Source: Thalassospira profundimaris (GTDB taxonomy: Bacteria > Pseudomonadota > Alphaproteobacteria > Rhodospirillales > Thalassospiraceae). Taken from it: 64,000 bases of DNA. Below, piece after piece: positions 45,835-55,327 of the stretch. The position numbers were made by a program, and so were the translations under genes. Numbering within the stretch: position 1 is the stretch's first letter; each line of letters starts with the position of its first letter. The notes under the pieces are model-generated. The model saw only the letters and a list, made by a program, of their open reading frames with translations. It did no database searches and had not been told where the DNA came from. The stretch lies in contig NZ_JPWH01000002.1 in NCBI RefSeq assembly GCF_003326755.1, positions 124,001 through 188,000 on the forward strand, read 5' to 3'.

Positions 45835-46956
45835 TCAGCCTTCGGTGTAAACCCGCTGATAACGATGACCAAGCGAGGTCAGGATTTCATAACCAATGGT
45901 ACCGGACATAGCACCGATATCATCGACCGTACAGTCTTTGCCAAGCAGCGTTACATCGTCGCCCGGTTTCAGTTTGCCTTCCGGAAGGTCGGTGATATCA
46001 AGGCCAAAGGCATCCATTGACACACGTCCTACCATTGGCGTCTGAATTCCGCCGATCTTGAGTTTCCCTGCATTGGAAAGATGGCGCAACCAGCCATCGG
46101 CATAACCGGCAGCAACGGTTGCAATTACGGAAGGCCGTTCAGCCCGCCAGGACGCACCGTATCCGACCGATTCACCGCTGTCAATCTGGCGTACTTGCAG
46201 CACCTTGGCCGTGAGCGTGACCACATTGCGCATCGGGTTGGTTTTTTCCGGTGTCGGATTGCCCCCCCAAAGCGCGTAACCGGGGCGACAAAATTCCAGA
46301 TGATAGTCGGTATGGCGGAAAATGGCCGATGAATTGCAAAACCCGCGCGGGGCAGGCGGCAGGCGGCGATACCATTTCATGAACAGGTTGTATTGTTCAC
46401 GGGTAATCGGGCTTTCGGCTTCATCAGCGGCGACCGGGTGGGTCATGTAGCCAGCCTTTTCAAAGCCGTATAAAAGCTGCGAATGGCGTTCGATCAGGGC
46501 CTGCAATTCACGTGGCGACAGGCCGGTGCGGCCCATGCCGGTATCAAGATGGATGAAGGCCGGTGCCGGGCGTTCATATTCGCGACACAGATTTGACCAG
46601 CGTTCGATCTGGCCCAGATCGTTCAAAACCGGGATGACATCGTTTTCGATAAAGAATTCTTCATCGCCTGGCATCAGGCCGTTAAAAACCGCAATACGAC
46701 CGCCCCCCCGCAATAATGGAAACAGGTCGGCGGCCTCGTTGGCATGGGCGACAAAAAACAGGCGGCAGCCCTGCTTTTTCAAAACCGGCACAATCGCCTT
46801 GGCACCCAGGCCATAGGCATTGGCCTTTACCACAGCCCCCATCGTGCGGCCGGTATAGGTTTTTTGCAGGCGCTGATAGTTTTCAGCGATGGCTCTCAGG
46901 TTGATTTCCAGCTGTGCGCAATCTGCCGCACGGCCAGGGGCGGGAAGGACGCTCAT
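45835..46956 (-). CDS. alr: Alanine racemase
   Basis: A 373-aa fold-type III PLP enzyme making D-alanine for peptidoglycan. Lys44 in AVVKANAYGLG holds PLP, and the tyrosine of VGYGASW near residue 265 is the second catalytic base. HLDTGMGRTG and RPGYALWGG are further family motifs. It follows dnaB by 31 nt, and mlaE follows 54 nt later. The dnaB-alr order is widespread. Confidence 0.95.
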   Translation of the reverse strand: MSVLPAPGRAADCAQLEINLRAIAENYQRLQKTYTGRTMGAVVKANAYGLGAKAIVPVLKKQGCRLFFVAHANEAADLFPLLRGGGRIAVFNGLMPGDEEFFIENDVIPVLNDLGQIERWSNLCREYERPAPAFIHLDTGMGRTGLSPRELQALIERHSQLLYGFEKAGYMTHPVAADEAESPITREQYNLFMKWYRRLPPAPRGFCNSSAIFRHTDYHLEFCRPGYALWGGNPTPEKTNPMRNVVTLTAKVLQVRQIDSGESVGYGASWRAERPSVIATVAAGYADGWLRHLSNAGKLKIGGIQTPMVGRVSMDAFGLDITDLPEGKLKPGDDVTLLGKDCTVDDIGAMSGTIGYEILTSLGHRYQRVYTEG

Positions 46957-46987
46957 CGGCTTAAAACCCCGTTATGGACATAGTGGG

Positions 46988-48529
46988 TTATTCGTCAAAG
47001 TCTTCGGCGACATGATCAAGATCGCCAAATTTGGTGTAGTTCCCGTCAAAAAACAGACGGACGTTACCGACAGGACCATGGCGCTGCTTGGCAACAATCA
47101 CTTCGGCAGTGTTGTAAACGTGATTGAGCCGTTCCTGCCACTGCGAATAGCGTTCCGAGAATTTTTCATTGGATTCTTCGGGCTTTTGGGCCGGTTCGGC
47201 ACGTTCGAGATAATATTGTTCGCGGTAAATGAACATCACCACGTCGGCGTCCTGCTCGATCGAGCCGGATTCACGCAGGTCCGAAAGCTGCGGACGTTTG
47301 TCATCGCGCTGTTCAACCGCACGCGAAAGCTGCGAGAGGGCCAGAACCGGGCAGCCCAGCTCCTTGGCGATGGCTTTAAGCGAGCGGGTAATTTCGGAAA
47401 CTTCCTGCACACGACCATCGCCACGAAAATTGGTCGGCGGGGCGAGAAGCTGCAAATAGTCAACCACGATCATGGCAAGACCGTGCTGCCGCTTGAGACG
47501 GCGGCAACGGGTGCGCAGGGTGGATACCGGCAGGGCAGGGGTGTCGTCGATATAAAGCGGAACGGTGTTGAGTTCACGCGAGGCAATGACAAGGCGTTCA
47601 AAATCGTCCTCGGTCAAATCACCACGGCGCATATTATCGCCCGAAACTTCGGCCGCCTGGGACAGCAAACGTCCAGCAAGCTGATCGGCCGCCATTTCAA
47701 GCGAGAAAACGGCGATCGCGCCGGTGCGCAGTTCATCGTCCTGGTCTTCGGGGTTATTTCTATTTTTATGCGATGAAATTGCCGCGTTAAAGGCGACGTT
47801 CATTGCCAGCGCGGTTTTCCCCATCGACGGACGACCGGCAAGAATCAGAAGGTCGGACGGGTGCAAACCACCCAGTTTGCGGTCAATATCGCGAAGGCCG
47901 GTGGTAACACCAACCACCTTGCCCGCATTTTTATAGGCATGCTCAACATTTTCGACCGCCTTGGTCAGCGCCGGACCAAAGGCGACAAAGCCCGATTCCG
48001 CCGCACCCGCCGTTGCCAGGGAAAACAGCCGCTGTTCGGCATTTTCGATCTGGTTGGAGGCATCGGCATCGAGTTCATATTGATAGGCATCATTGACGAC
48101 ATTTTCGCCAATATCAATCAGCTCGCGACGCAAATACAGGTCATAGACCAGTTTGCCATAGTCCCCGGCATTGATGACGGAAACCATGTTGTTGGAAAGT
48201 TCGGCCAGGTATTGCGGGCCACCAATTTCGGCCAGATGTTCGTCCTGGCGAAAAAAGGCTGATAACGTCACCGGGTTGGCAAGCTGTCCGCGCTCGATCA
48301 GTTTGCCACAAGCCTCGTAGATGCGACCATGCCGGGCATCGGCGAAATGTTCCGGGCGCAACATGTCTGAAACACGCTCGTAGGCGGCGTTATTGTTCAG
48401 GATGGCACCCAGCAACGCGGCCTCGGCCTCAAAATTATGAGGGGCCATGCGTTCAAGCGAAACTGTAGGGTTGGCACCTTCGTCTGCATCCAGCGGCGCA
48501 AACAGGGCATCGAGTTCGGGTTCATTCAT
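46988..48529 (-). CDS. dnaB: Replicative DNA helicase DnaB
   Basis: A 513-aa hexameric helicase that unwinds DNA at the replication fork. The N-terminal domain starts near PHNFEAEAALLGAILNN, and the RecA-like motor has Walker A LAGRPSMGKTALAMN, DYLQLL and the ALSQLSRAVEQR stretch. No intein is visible. The C terminus ends in an acidic DHVAEDFDE. It lies downstream of rplI on the same strand after about 200 nt and before alr. Confidence 0.97.
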   Translation of the reverse strand: MNEPELDALFAPLDADEGANPTVSLERMAPHNFEAEAALLGAILNNNAAYERVSDMLRPEHFADARHGRIYEACGKLIERGQLANPVTLSAFFRQDEHLAEIGGPQYLAELSNNMVSVINAGDYGKLVYDLYLRRELIDIGENVVNDAYQYELDADASNQIENAEQRLFSLATAGAAESGFVAFGPALTKAVENVEHAYKNAGKVVGVTTGLRDIDRKLGGLHPSDLLILAGRPSMGKTALAMNVAFNAAISSHKNRNNPEDQDDELRTGAIAVFSLEMAADQLAGRLLSQAAEVSGDNMRRGDLTEDDFERLVIASRELNTVPLYIDDTPALPVSTLRTRCRRLKRQHGLAMIVVDYLQLLAPPTNFRGDGRVQEVSEITRSLKAIAKELGCPVLALSQLSRAVEQRDDKRPQLSDLRESGSIEQDADVVMFIYREQYYLERAEPAQKPEESNEKFSERYSQWQERLNHVYNTAEVIVAKQRHGPVGNVRLFFDGNYTKFGDLDHVAEDFDE

Positions 48530-48666
48530 GATGGCGGAGGGTACCAGTCATCCTGTTGAGCTGAAAGCCTAAAACCGGTTTGGTCATAGCCGGTATACCT
48601 TAACCGCAAAGGTCGGTGAAGGCGCAACCTGTTGGTTGTGAAGATAAAACCGGCTGTTGGGCAAAA

Positions 48667-48700
48667 GAAAACGGCGCATCCGTTGGGATACGCCGTTTTC
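48667..48700 (-). terminator. Terminator after rplI
   Basis: GAAAACGGCG and CGCCGTTTTC pair as the outer stem, with ATCC/GGAT extending it inward. On the minus strand the stem is followed by TTTTG. It closes the rpsF-rpsR-DUF2232-rplI operon. Confidence 0.82.
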
Positions 48701-48723
48701 CGAAACCGTCAAAACAACACCGA

Positions 48724-49314
48724 TCAGGCGTTGGCAGCAGCAGCTTCTTCTTCGCCAGCAGCTTCGAGGTCTTCCTCGGCAGCTTCTTCAGCGAGAGCTT
48801 CTTCTTCTTCCATCTCTTCGATGGTGCCCAGAACGGCCGCACCTTTACGAAGCTGCTCGGCGGCGTCTTCTTCGGTACGGGCGACGTTGGCGGTCACCGT
48901 GATCAGGACTTCCGGGTGCAGGGCGACGGTAACGTCGTGCAGTCCCAGGGTCTTGATCGGGGCGTCCAGGCGAACCTGGCCGCGCGAAATGGTGCAACCC
49001 GCTTCGGTAACGGCGGTTGCGATATCGCGTGCCGTGACAGAACCGTAAAGCTGACCAACGTCAGAAGCCTGACGGACCAGGGTAACGGCCAGGCTGCCGA
49101 GGCTTTCGGCAACTTTTTCGGCTTCGTTACGGCGTTCCAGGTTGTCAGCTTCAAGCTGGGCTTTCTGTGCTTCAAACACAGCAATGTTTGCCTTGGTTGC
49201 GCGCAGGGCCATGCCCTGGGGCAGCAGGCGGTTGCGGGCGTGGCCCGGCTTTACGGTGACAACGTCACCCATCTGGCCGAGTTTTTCCACCCGCTGGAGC
49301 AGAATAACTTCCAT
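48724..49314 (-). CDS. rplI: 50S ribosomal protein L9 (bL9) with acidic tail
   Basis: A 196-aa bL9. The N-terminal domain [19 protein letters not shown] and [16 protein letters not shown] are typical, followed by the long connecting helix and the C-terminal domain (to about residue 150). The last roughly 45 residues are almost only Glu, Ala, Asp and Leu, an extension absent from E. coli L9 (149 aa) but seen in alphaproteobacteria. ATG at 49314 has GGAGG upstream and overlaps the preceding stop (TGATG), which rules out the GTG one codon earlier. Confidence 0.95.
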   Translation of the reverse strand: MEVILLQRVEKLGQMGDVVTVKPGHARNRLLPQGMALRATKANIAVFEAQKAQLEADNLERRNEAEKVAESLGSLAVTLVRQASDVGQLYGSVTARDIATAVTEAGCTISRGQVRLDAPIKTLGLHDVTVALHPEVLITVTANVARTEEDAAEQLRKGAAVLGTIEEMEEEEALAEEAAEEDLEAAGEEEAAAANA

Positions 49315-50255
49315 CACCGATCCTCCTCATTGCTACGGGTCATCGGTTGGTTCCCCCGCAGCCTGATTAAATGCTCAACAATTCCAAGTCCGCAAATCGC
49401 GATAAACGACCAGCTAGACAGAACCGCGACGATATAAAATACCGTCAATATCAAACGTTTCTGCGGCCATCGGGCTGCCTGCCCGTGTATGAGTGCCAGA
49501 CCCTGAAACAGGAACGGCACCGCCAATACAACCGCGACGTTGCGTGCGATATAGGCCAGGTTGCCATCGCCAAACGCGATGGAGGCCCCGGCCAGGGCGA
49601 ACGCAAAAAGTGACCAGCCAGGTAATTCAAGCGACGCCAGACTTGGTGTCGGGCGCAGGTTTTTGCCTGCGCGTATCAGAATTGCCTGTGCAATCATGGC
49701 ATTGACCAGAACCATAAGGTACCAGGACAAAGCCGCAATTGCCGGGAAGTATGCCTGGAAGATGGCGATGACCTGTTGGACTTCCGTGGTTAACGGAACA
49801 CCCATTGAAGAATACATCGTCGAAAAGAAGTGAGCGATCACTTCCTGTATTTCCAGACCTTCCGCCGCAACGGTTGCAAGGATAATTGTCACTATCACTG
49901 CAACTGCCAGGGCCATGACCGCCAAAATGATGCCGGGCTGAATGAACTTCGGTTTCCCGGAGTCGTCGGCCCGCATAATCAGCGCCACGCGGGTCAGCAT
50001 CGTCGCTGGTCCGGCTATCACGACCAGAAAGACCGTGAAGGGCATGACACCACCCAGCAAAAGCAGGGCAGCACATGCCGCAAGCGCCGCAACCAGCAGG
50101 CTTTTGGGTCCCTGCCACAATCCGATCAGGAAAAGTGGCAAATGCCCGAAATAGGAAAGCAGCAAAGCCAGCGGACTTCCTGTCAATACCAGCAGGAACA
50201 GAAGCGCACTGCCCAGTCCTGCTCCGATAGATGTCAGGGTATCACGCGAAGACAT
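49314..50255 (-). CDS. DUF2232 multi-spanning membrane protein
   Basis: A 313-aa hydrophobic protein with about eight membrane segments. It matches the DUF2232 (YybS-like) pattern in its central [20 protein letters not shown] and position between rpsR and rplI, where alphaproteobacteria and Firmicutes often carry such a gene. Function is unknown. Its stop overlaps the rplI start by one base, so it is translated within the ribosomal protein operon. Confidence 0.85.
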   Translation of the reverse strand: MSSRDTLTSIGAGLGSALLFLLVLTGSPLALLLSYFGHLPLFLIGLWQGPKSLLVAALAACAALLLLGGVMPFTVFLVVIAGPATMLTRVALIMRADDSGKPKFIQPGIILAVMALAVAVIVTIILATVAAEGLEIQEVIAHFFSTMYSSMGVPLTTEVQQVIAIFQAYFPAIAALSWYLMVLVNAMIAQAILIRAGKNLRPTPSLASLELPGWSLFAFALAGASIAFGDGNLAYIARNVAVVLAVPFLFQGLALIHGQAARWPQKRLILTVFYIVAVLSSWSFIAICGLGIVEHLIRLRGNQPMTRSNEEDR

Positions 50256-50304
50256 TGGCTACTCCGTGGCCGAGACCGCAAAACAAAGTCTCTTGCCGAC
50301 TGCC

Positions 50305-50538
50305 TCAGACCTGGTCTGCGTAAGGCAGCAGCGCCAGAAAACGAGCGCGTTTGATAGCCTTCGAAAGCTCACGCTGTTTTTTGGCCGAAACGGCCGTGAT
50401 ACGGCTCGGAACGATCTTGCCGCGTTCGGAAACGAAACGCTGCAACAGTTTGACATCTTTGTAGTCGATCTTCGGCGCGTCCGGACCCGAGAACGGGCAG
50501 GTTTTGCGGCGACGGAAAAACAGACGACGTCCAGCCAT
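50305..50538 (-). CDS. rpsR: 30S ribosomal protein S18 (bS18)
   Basis: A 77-aa S18 with the usual core: [28 protein letters not shown] and [20 protein letters not shown]. It binds the central domain of 16S rRNA as a heterodimer with S6, whose gene lies 23 nt upstream. GGAGGA precedes the ATG. Confidence 0.97.
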   Translation of the reverse strand: MAGRRLFFRRRKTCPFSGPDAPKIDYKDVKLLQRFVSERGKIVPSRITAVSAKKQRELSKAIKRARFLALLPYADQV

Positions 50539-50561
50539 GATATATCCTCCTCGTTACTCGA

Positions 50562-50930
50562 TTACTGACGCGGGCCGCTGCGGCGGTTGCCACGGCTGCC
50601 GCGCTCGTCGCGGTTACGCAGAATGGCAGACTGTTCTTCTTCGAACTCGTCAACCTTTACGGTCATCTGACGCAGAACGTCTTCATTGAAGCGCATCTGG
50701 CGTTCATATTCCGCAATCGCGTCCTTGTCGGCTTCGATCTGGAAGAGGGTATAGTGACCCTTGCGGTTTTTCTTGACCCGGTAGGTCAGGGAACGAAGAC
50801 CCCAGTATTCGGTTTTGGCGACGGTTGCGCCCAGGCCGGTCAGGATTTCGTTCAGTTTTTCGTTCAGGGCTTCGACCTGTGCAGTCGAGAAGTCCTGACG
50901 TGCAATATACACGCTTTCGTACTTGCTCAT
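50562..50930 (-). CDS. rpsF: 30S ribosomal protein S6 (bS6)
   Basis: A 122-aa S6 (YESVYIARQDFSTAQVEAL start; YWGLRSLTYRVKKNRKGHY in the middle; a C-terminal charged tail). It dimerises with S18 on the small subunit. The start at 50930 has AGGAGAA 4 nt upstream; the frame extends upstream without support. First gene of the rpsF-rpsR-DUF2232-rplI operon; the leader has two strong hairpins. Confidence 0.96.
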   Translation of the reverse strand: MSKYESVYIARQDFSTAQVEALNEKLNEILTGLGATVAKTEYWGLRSLTYRVKKNRKGHYTLFQIEADKDAIAEYERQMRFNEDVLRQMTVKVDEFEEEQSAILRNRDERGSRGNRRSGPRQ

Positions 50931-50968
50931 AATTCTCCTAATCACTCCTTGTGGCTTGTCTCTTCCTG

Positions 50969-51011
50969 GCACGACCTCATGTCGTGCAGGCATAGCCGGG
51001 TTCGTCCCGGC
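50969..51011 (-). promoter_or_regulatory. Two perfect hairpins in the rpsF leader
   Basis: On the minus strand GCCGGG-ACGAA-CCCGGC (51011-50995) is followed by GCACGAC-ATGAG-GTCGTGC (50987-50969), ending about 38 nt before the rpsF start. Bacteria often autoregulate this operon through S6-S18 binding to such a leader. No T-run follows either stem. Confidence 0.5.
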
Positions 51012-51381
51012 AAGGAGCCGTGAGCGGGCGAATATACACTTTTCGCAAATTGGTGCAACGGCAAATGCCGCGATATTCGCACGATTCGACATCCCTTCCG
51101 TGCAGGCCAGCGTTGCACAATCCTGACGGCGCAGGCAGGGGGGATCAATTCGTCACAAAAGCGTTGCACTTTTCTAAGAGCGGCTATGCAGAGCCGGATA
51201 TTCCCTTGATTTATAAAGGGTGTGCGAGTAAGCCTTAAGGCCATTCGTCGAACCGGTCGACCTCCCATTCTTGCACGATTTTCCTGCCTCCCCCTCTTAA
51301 TGACAACAAAAATTGCGGGGCAGGGGACAGGTGTTACTGGGCGCAACGCCGGGATATACTCAGAACGTACATGGTTTGGTG
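51012..51381. other. Intergenic region between divergent rpsF and ClC genes
   Basis: No gene is supported. It must hold promoters for both directions. The frame of the ClC gene runs back to a TTG at 51313, with an in-frame GTG at 51331 behind a GGGGA, so the true ClC start could lie in this stretch. Confidence 0.4.
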
Positions 51382-53175
51382 ATGGTTGAATCCCAGGTTG
51401 AAGGCGCGTCACCCCGGCGCGCGACACTTGTTACATTATGTTTTTTTTCGCTCGTTGTTGGCATTGTGACCGGCTATGGCGCGGTGGCGTTTCGCGCGCT
51501 GGTCGCCCTGATTCATAATTTGGCGTTTTATGGCACTTTTACGCTTGATTATGATGCCAACATGCTGACGGAACCCTCGACATGGGGACCGCTTATTATT
51601 CTGGTCCCCGTTATTGGCGGGATGCTGGTTGTTTTTCTGGTCAACAATTTTGCCCCCGAAGCCAAGGGCCACGGTGTGCCCGAGGTGATGGACGCCATAT
51701 ATTTCAAACAGGGGCGCATTCGCCCGCTGGTGGCGGTGATTAAATCGATCGCATCTGCACTGTCAATTGGTACGGGTGCTGCTGTTGGCCGTGAAGGACC
51801 GATCATTCAGATTGGGGCATCGCTGGGCTCCAGTATCGCGCAGGTTCGCAACCTGCCAACGGGGCAGCGCATTACGCTGCTCGCGGCCGGTGCAGGTGCC
51901 GGTATTGCGGCGACATTCAATACGCCACTGGGCGCGGTGCTGTTTGCCATCGAACTGATGATGCCCGAAGTTTCGACCCGGACCTTCCTGCCGGTCGTGA
52001 TTGCAACCGGGGCTGCGACGTATATCGGTCGTATTTCCTTTGGTCTGGCACCGGCCTTTGAAGTGCCGCTGGCGGCCATTCCCCAGGTTTCGGCAATCGA
52101 TCTTGAAGCACTTGTTATTTATGTGGTGCTCGGTGTTCTTTGTGGTGTTGCCGCGTGGATGCTGATCCGTTCGATGCTGATTACCGACAAGTTTTTCAAG
52201 AAACTGCCGGTCAATGACTATGTGCGTCACGCCATTGGTATGCTGTCGGTCGGCATCCTGATGTATGTTCTGCTGCTAACGGCTGGCAACTATTATGTTG
52301 ATGGTGTTGGTTACGGCACCATTCAGGAAATTCTGCGGGGCGGGATGACGACATTGCCGCTGCTGGTGATCCTGTTCTTTGCCAAAATGTATGCCACGTC
52401 GGTCAGTATCGGATCGGGGGCATCGGGCGGGGTGTTTTCGCCCTCGCTGTTTATTGGTGCGACGATGGGCGGTGCCGTTGGTGTGGTTGGCACCATGATT
52501 TTCCCGCATGCAGGCATTAATCCGGCGGAATTTGCCCTGGTCGGTATGGGCGGTGTTGTTGCTGCCGGTACGGGGGCCGCCATGACCGCGATCATCATGA
52601 TATTCGAGATGACGCGCGACTATAATATTGTCGTGCCGCTGGTGGTGTCTGTTGCCATTGCACTGGGCATCCGTCGCATGCTGATCAGCGAAACCATCTA
52701 TACCTCCAAGCTGGTATTGCGCGGAAAGCACATTCCCAAGGAACGTCACAGCAATATGTTCATGGTGCATCCCGCCCATGAGGTCATGGACCGTGAACCG
52801 ATTTTCCTGGATGCCGCGATGCGCGTTTCCGAAGCGGTTGAAAGCCTGACGCCAAAACCGAAAGTTGCCTCGATTGTTGTGGTGTCGGGCGACCGTCTGG
52901 TCGGGGTTCTGCCAGACATTGATCATCTGTTCGCCATTGTCGGGGAAAGGGGCACCGATACCCTGGCCGACATTGTGGACGAGGATTTCGTGGTAGTTGT
53001 GGATAAAACCACATTGTTTGATGTGATCAAGCGTATGCACCGCCGCAATGCCCGTTCTGCCATTGTCGTGCAGCCCTGTCGCGGCTTGCCGCGTCAGTCC
53101 GATGTGCGCGGTGTGATTACCAAATCCCATATTTCGGACAGTGTTGTCTCGAGTATGCAGAACTATCTCGATTAG
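51382..53175 (+). CDS. ClC-family chloride channel/transporter with CBS domains
   Basis: About 597 aa: a ClC membrane domain (residues 1 to about 430) and two C-terminal CBS domains (from about 460, separated by KVASIVVVSGDRLVGVL and ending in RGVITKSHISDS). Selectivity elements are GHGVPE (94-101 region), GREGP with gating Glu138, and GSGASGGVFSP. The residue equivalent to the internal proton glutamate of E. coli ClcA (second E of IEEM) is Leu192, in FAIELMMPE. ATG at 51382 has no strong ribosome site; GTG at 51331 or TTG at 51313 are alternatives. Confidence 0.9.
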   Translation: MVESQVEGASPRRATLVTLCFFSLVVGIVTGYGAVAFRALVALIHNLAFYGTFTLDYDANMLTEPSTWGPLIILVPVIGGMLVVFLVNNFAPEAKGHGVPEVMDAIYFKQGRIRPLVAVIKSIASALSIGTGAAVGREGPIIQIGASLGSSIAQVRNLPTGQRITLLAAGAGAGIAATFNTPLGAVLFAIELMMPEVSTRTFLPVVIATGAATYIGRISFGLAPAFEVPLAAIPQVSAIDLEALVIYVVLGVLCGVAAWMLIRSMLITDKFFKKLPVNDYVRHAIGMLSVGILMYVLLLTAGNYYVDGVGYGTIQEILRGGMTTLPLLVILFFAKMYATSVSIGSGASGGVFSPSLFIGATMGGAVGVVGTMIFPHAGINPAEFALVGMGGVVAAGTGAAMTAIIMIFEMTRDYNIVVPLVVSVAIALGIRRMLISETIYTSKLVLRGKHIPKERHSNMFMVHPAHEVMDREPIFLDAAMRVSEAVESLTPKPKVASIVVVSGDRLVGVLPDIDHLFAIVGERGTDTLADIVDEDFVVVVDKTTLFDVIKRMHRRNARSAIVVQPCRGLPRQSDVRGVITKSHISDSVVSSMQNYLD

Positions 53176-53230
53176 ACTGTGACGCCCTTTGGCGCCGGTG
53201 TCTTTTGTGCCGGTTCGTGTTTCATATATG

Positions 53231-53270
53231 AAAAGGCAGTAGACAATTTATCAAGTTTACTGCCTTTTTT
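53231..53270 (+). terminator. Terminator after the ClC gene
   Basis: AAAAGGCAGTA (53231-53241) pairs with TACTGCCTTTT (53258-53268) and runs into six T; the loop is 16 nt. Confidence 0.8.
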
Positions 53271-53442
53271 CTTGCAATCGTGAATTTCTAAGCCACCTTT
53301 GTGAGCAATCCGGATTTTCCAGGGCGACATAACGGTGTCTAGCCTTGACAGGACGGTTCGGCGCGTTATCAAGGGGGCCTTTTAAAATGTCGGGCCGGGT
53401 GTGCCGGGTGACATAAACGCAGACAAGGGTGCTATATCCATA

Positions 53443-54384
53443 ATGACACGCGCATTTGTATTCCCCGGTCAGGGGTCGCAGGCTGTTGGTATGGGCAAGG
53501 AACTGGCTGATGCCTTTCCTTTGGCTCGTGAAGTGTTTCAGGAAGTTGATGACGCACTTTCCCAGAAGCTCAGTACGCTGATGTTTGAAGGCCCGGAAGG
53601 GGATTTGACCCTGACGGAAAATGCCCAGCCCGCCCTGATGGCTGTCAGTCTGGCTGTTACCCGTGTTCTTGAAAAAGAAGGCGGCTTTGCTCTGACCGAT
53701 AAATGCGAACTGGTTGCCGGGCATTCGCTGGGCGAATATTCCGCCCTTGCTGCTGCCGGAACGTTTAGCATTTCCGATGCTGCCCGTTTGCTTAAAATCC
53801 GTGGTCAGTCCATGCAGGCTGCTGTGCCTGTCGGTGTTGGCGCGATGGCCGCCCTTTTGGGCCTGGACTTCGCCGATGCTGCCGCCGTTGCCGAACTGGC
53901 CGCCCAAGGGGATGTTTGCACGGCCGCCAATGACAATGCCAATGGGCAGGTTGTTGTTTCGGGCCATAAGGCTGCGGTGGAGCGTGCGATTGAAATTGCC
54001 AAGGAAAAGGGTGCAAAGCGCGCCGTTCTGCTGCCGGTTTCAGCACCGTTCCATTGCGCCCTGATGCAGCCTGCAGCTGATCGCATGGCGGAGGCCCTTG
54101 GCGAAGTTACCATGAATGCACCGAAAGTACCGCTGGTTGCCAACGTAACCGCAGCCAAGGTGCAGGATGCCGATGCCATCCGTGATTTGCTTGTTAAACA
54201 GGTTTGCGGCACAGTGCGCTGGCGTGAATCCGTGCTGTATATGAAAGAGCAGGGTATTTCCGATTTGGTGGAAATCGGTGCAGGCAAGGTACTGAGCGGC
54301 ATGGTGCGCCGAATTGATCGTGATCTTAACGGAACCGCAATTAATGGTCCGGCAGATATAGAAGCCTTTCTGGGCGCGCTTTAA
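53443..54384 (+). CDS. fabD: Malonyl-CoA--ACP transacylase
   Basis: A 313-aa enzyme that loads malonyl groups onto acyl carrier protein. The N terminus FVFPGQGSQAVGMG is the family start, Ser95 in GHSLGEYSALAA is the acyl-binding serine, and the histidine of VSAPFHCALM near residue 203 is its partner. The start at 53443 is chosen from the conserved N terminus. It begins the fab gene set on this strand, 36 nt before fabG. Confidence 0.96.
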   Translation: MTRAFVFPGQGSQAVGMGKELADAFPLAREVFQEVDDALSQKLSTLMFEGPEGDLTLTENAQPALMAVSLAVTRVLEKEGGFALTDKCELVAGHSLGEYSALAAAGTFSISDAARLLKIRGQSMQAAVPVGVGAMAALLGLDFADAAAVAELAAQGDVCTAANDNANGQVVVSGHKAAVERAIEIAKEKGAKRAVLLPVSAPFHCALMQPAADRMAEALGEVTMNAPKVPLVANVTAAKVQDADAIRDLLVKQVCGTVRWRESVLYMKEQGISDLVEIGAGKVLSGMVRRIDRDLNGTAINGPADIEAFLGAL

Positions 54385-54420
54385 ACCGCTCCAGTTTGAA
54401 AAGTGACAGGGACGAAACAT

Positions 54421-55161
54421 ATGTTTGATCTGACAGGTAAGACCGCACTGGTGACCGGGGCAACCGGGGGCATTGGTGGCGAAATTGCCAGGATGCTTGC
54501 GGCGGCGGGTGCAAAGGTTGCCCTTTCCGGGACGCGGGCAGAACGCCTTGAAGCCGTTGCTGCCGAAATTGGTGAAAACGCTGTTGTGGTGCCGGGTAAT
54601 CTTTCCGACAGTGCGTCGGTTGATGGACTGATCAAGCAGGCGGAAGAGGCCCTTGGCGGCCAGCTTGACATTCTGGTGAATAATGCCGGTATCACGCGTG
54701 ACCAGCTGGCAATGCGCTTAAAGGACGAAGACTGGCAGGCGGTGCTGGATGTCAACCTGACGGCCGCGTTCAAGCTGGCCCGCAATTCGCTGCGTGGTAT
54801 GATGAAGCGCCGGTTTGGGCGCATTATCAACATCACCTCGATTGTTGGTGTTACCGGGAATCCGGGCCAGACCAACTATGCCGCGGCCAAGGCGGGCATG
54901 ATTGGCTGGTCAAAATCGCTGGCACAGGAAGTGGCGGCACGCGGTATTACGGTAAACTGTGTCGCGCCGGGTTTTATTACCACGGCGATGACCGAAGAAT
55001 TGGGTGATGCCCAAAAAGAGAAGCTGCTGGGGGGCATTCCGGCCGGTCGCATGGGCGAGAGTGCTGAAATTGCCGCAGCGGTTTTGTATCTTGCAAGTAA
55101 TGAAGCCGGATATGTTACCGGCCAGACCTTGCATGTGAATGGCGGAATGGCGATGATTTAA
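54421..55161 (+). CDS. fabG: 3-oxoacyl-ACP reductase
   Basis: A 246-aa SDR that reduces beta-ketoacyl-ACP with NADPH. VTGATGGIGG is the cofactor motif, NNAG is at 87-90, and the catalytic residues are Ser140, Tyr153 and Lys157 (ITSIVGVTGNPGQ then YAAAK). The C-terminal GYVTGQTLHVNGGMAM is typical of FabG. AGGGACG lies before the ATG; an in-frame GTG six codons upstream is unlikely. It lies between fabD and acpP, and that position makes fatty acid synthesis the role. Confidence 0.96.
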   Translation: MFDLTGKTALVTGATGGIGGEIARMLAAAGAKVALSGTRAERLEAVAAEIGENAVVVPGNLSDSASVDGLIKQAEEALGGQLDILVNNAGITRDQLAMRLKDEDWQAVLDVNLTAAFKLARNSLRGMMKRRFGRIINITSIVGVTGNPGQTNYAAAKAGMIGWSKSLAQEVAARGITVNCVAPGFITTAMTEELGDAQKEKLLGGIPAGRMGESAEIAAAVLYLASNEAGYVTGQTLHVNGGMAMI

Positions 55162-55209
55162 CCCGTTGCGGGTTGCCTGCTTTTCTGCTTAAAAGAGGCC
55201 GCTATATCA

Positions 55210-55229
55210 AATTGCCGGAACCGGCAATT
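55210..55229. promoter_or_regulatory. Inverted repeat upstream of acpP
   Basis: AATTGCCGG-AA-CCGGCAATT has 9-bp arms separated by two bases; a further GGTTGCCGG follows at about 55232-55240. It stands about 100 nt before acpP and could be an operator or a leader hairpin. Confidence 0.4.
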
Positions 55230-55327
55230 ACGGTTGCCGGTTTCCACGGTCCCGGTTCGCACCGAAAAAGGGCGGACTTACGGATAAATTAAACTACTGA
55301 CAGAGAACCTATTGAAGGATTTAAGCT

